From contig JANQHA010000303.1 in NCBI GenBank assembly GCA_028282865.1, forward strand, positions 1-7,624: a stretch of DNA of 7,624 bases, given 5' to 3'. Of this stretch, positions 6,709 to 7,624 are shown piece by piece. The notes under the pieces were generated by a model. That model was not told the DNA's origin, did not search any database, and was given only the letters and a program-made list of their open reading frames with translations. Every line of letters begins with the position of its first letter. Position 1 is the first letter of the stretch. The stretch is from Oligoflexales bacterium. Lineage in GTDB: Bacteria > Bdellovibrionota_B > Oligoflexia > Oligoflexales > CACXFL01. The position numbers and the translations under genes are program-made.

Positions 6709-6759
6709 TAATAAATGACAAACATTCACATTAATTTGAATATCATAGGTATACATTTC

Positions 6760-7578
6760 ATGAAAATCACTGATTTTACAGATTATCGAGACCTAATAAA
6801 GGAAACGATTTTATTCTGCAAAAGAAAACTGGGACAGCACTATACAATTGGGAACCTTGCAAAGAGTATGCGTATCCAACGTACTTACCTATCTTCAGTT
6901 TTAAACGGAAAAAAAGGTCACTTAAACTCGGATCAACTCTATTTAGCTGCAACCTTCCTAAAACTTTCAGAAGAAAAATACGAGTTTTTAAAACTACTTT
7001 ATGAGTACAATCGTAGCTCGGTTGACAGCCGTCGAAAGGTTCTTTCAATCCAACTCGAAAAAATGAAAACACGACTAACATCAGCTCAAAACTACCTTAA
7101 ATCAGTAGAGACTCCTTCGGGTGATCTTAAACTAGATGAATTTTATCTTGATTTCAATGCCCAGCTAATTCATATGTTTCTGACAGTCGATCGATATGCA
7201 AAATCTCCCGACCTAATAAGAAAAGCCTTACATCTTAGTAAAGAGGTCTTTTCACAAAAATTGGAATTATTGGAGCGACTCGGTTTGACCGACGGACTCG
7301 AAGTTAAAAAGGCTAGCCTTCATCTTCCTTCTTCATCGCCATTATTCTCTACTTATCGCAACAATATGCGAACTCATGCCATCGCTCGCCTAGCATCACA
7401 GTCAGAGGAAAACGCCTACAGCTTCTCAGTTTTATTTTCATCGGAAGACCAAGCTTTCCAAGAAACCAAACTCAGGTTTATGGAATTCATTGAATGGGCT
7501 CAAGCAAACTCTCAAAAATATGATCCCAAAGAGGTTTTTCAAATAAACTTTGACTTACTAAACTGGAAAATTACGTGA
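6760..7578 (+). CDS. TIGR02147/DUF4423-like transcriptional regulator
   Basis: This is a 272-residue DNA-binding regulator. The N-terminus begins with a DYRDLIKE segment (8-15). A Cro/C1-like helix-turn-helix follows at about 28-60 (YTIGNLAKSMRIQRTYLSSV, then NGKKGHLNSDQ), and a helical segment with EEKYEFLKLLYEYNRS at about 71-86. Residues 90-117 are helical with a likely coiled-coil linker. Residues 130-180 look like a second winged-helix unit of the DUF4423 type (SPDLIRKALHLSK, then LELLERLGL). The C-terminus has the family's closing pattern: a YSFSVLFSSED strand, then a helix, then VFQINFDLLNW. This architecture is that of TIGR02147 proteins of Fibrobacter and Bdellovibrio relatives, whose ligands are largely unknown. 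The frame extends to an ATG at 6715, but that start lacks a ribosome-binding site. The ATG at 6760 has a modest AGG 10 bases upstream and puts DYR near the N-terminus as expected. The gene is divergent from the metalloprotease and probably controls it or itself. Confidence 0.75.
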   Translation: MKITDFTDYRDLIKETILFCKRKLGQHYTIGNLAKSMRIQRTYLSSVLNGKKGHLNSDQLYLAATFLKLSEEKYEFLKLLYEYNRSSVDSRRKVLSIQLEKMKTRLTSAQNYLKSVETPSGDLKLDEFYLDFNAQLIHMFLTVDRYAKSPDLIRKALHLSKEVFSQKLELLERLGLTDGLEVKKASLHLPSSSPLFSTYRNNMRTHAIARLASQSEENAYSFSVLFSSEDQAFQETKLRFMEFIEWAQANSQKYDPKEVFQINFDLLNWKIT

Positions 7579-7624
7579 TTGAGTTTAGAAAGTTTCAACA
7601 TTTAGTAAATTTGAGCTCGGAATA
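7575..7624 (+). CDS. Start of a next gene, possibly a LysR-type regulator (cut by window end)
   Basis: A GTG at 7575 overlaps the regulator's TGA by four bases (GTGA), and its frame stays open to the window edge. The 16 visible residues read MIEFRKFQHLVNLSSE if GTG is read as Met. The spacing of hydrophobic and basic residues matches the usual opening of LysR-family proteins (E-L-R-x-L-x-Y-F-V-x-V-A). The ribosome-binding site is weak (GGAAAA at 7565-7570). Sixteen codons are too few for certainty; chance openness is quite possible. If real, it is translationally coupled to the preceding regulator. Confidence 0.35.
   Translation, partial: MIEFRKFQHLVNLSSE

Noticed and set aside
6715..6759. 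Upstream ATG extension of the regulator by 15 residues
   Set aside because: No ribosome-binding site, overlap with a possible -10 box, and the added residues are not part of the family's N-terminus.
6776..7081. 101-codon minus-strand open frame antisense to the regulator
   Set aside because: Opposite the helix-turn-helix region of the regulator, with no independent support.
1..7624. Defence system, prophage, CRISPR array or integrative element
   Set aside because: No repeat-spacer pattern, integrase, transposase, nuclease, toxin-antitoxin or phage structural gene is visible. The gene content is envelope biogenesis, a secreted protease and its regulator.

Overview
The window reads as a stretch of AT-rich Gram-negative chromosome, with LPS and outer-membrane genes. 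The best taxonomic hint is the gene at 6760-7578. It has the layout of the TIGR02147 regulator family, which is typical of Bdellovibrionota/Oligoflexia and Fibrobacteres. It sits beside a secreted HExxHxxGxxH metalloprotease of the kind common in Bdellovibrio relatives. The assignment to a Bdellovibrionota-like bacterium is inference from these two genes, not from a marker gene.

Region 1 (1-3627, plus strand) is a tight three-gene operon: a LolA-like periplasmic carrier cut at its 5' side by the window edge, a small DUF3261/LolB-like lipoprotein, and a 12-helix RND/MMPL exporter. The junctions are an ATGA overlap and a 0-nt gap. Together these proteins could carry a hydrophobic product from the inner membrane across the periplasm to the outer membrane. 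The same trio is known from aryl polyene and related lipid or fatty-acid-derived clusters. The biosynthetic genes, if present, would lie upstream of the window.

Region 2 (about 3617-3719) is the short gap between convergent genes. It looks like a small dispersed palindromic repeat, and it also contains the exporter's stop codon.

Region 3 (3720-5269, minus strand) is hldE (rfaE), a full-length two-domain enzyme for ADP-heptose synthesis, with its own recognisable promoter. The 5' end is probably a GTG at 5207.

Region 4 (5270-5423) holds no gene but has two stem-loops behind the next gene. Region 5 (5424-6647, minus strand) encodes a secreted metzincin-like metalloprotease. Its Shine-Dalgarno is perfectly complementary over 11 nt to its own 3' UTR.

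Region 6 (6648-7578) is a divergent intergenic region with dyad symmetry, followed by the TIGR02147-like regulator on the plus strand. The arrangement suggests that the regulator controls the protease, itself, or both. A further gene seems to start at 7575, overlapping the regulator's stop, and its first 16 codons look like the N-terminus of a LysR-type regulator. I see no tRNA, rRNA, CRISPR array, transposase or phage gene. No wholly new system is evident. The most unusual signals are the 5'/3' UTR complementarity of the protease gene and the uncharacterised export module.
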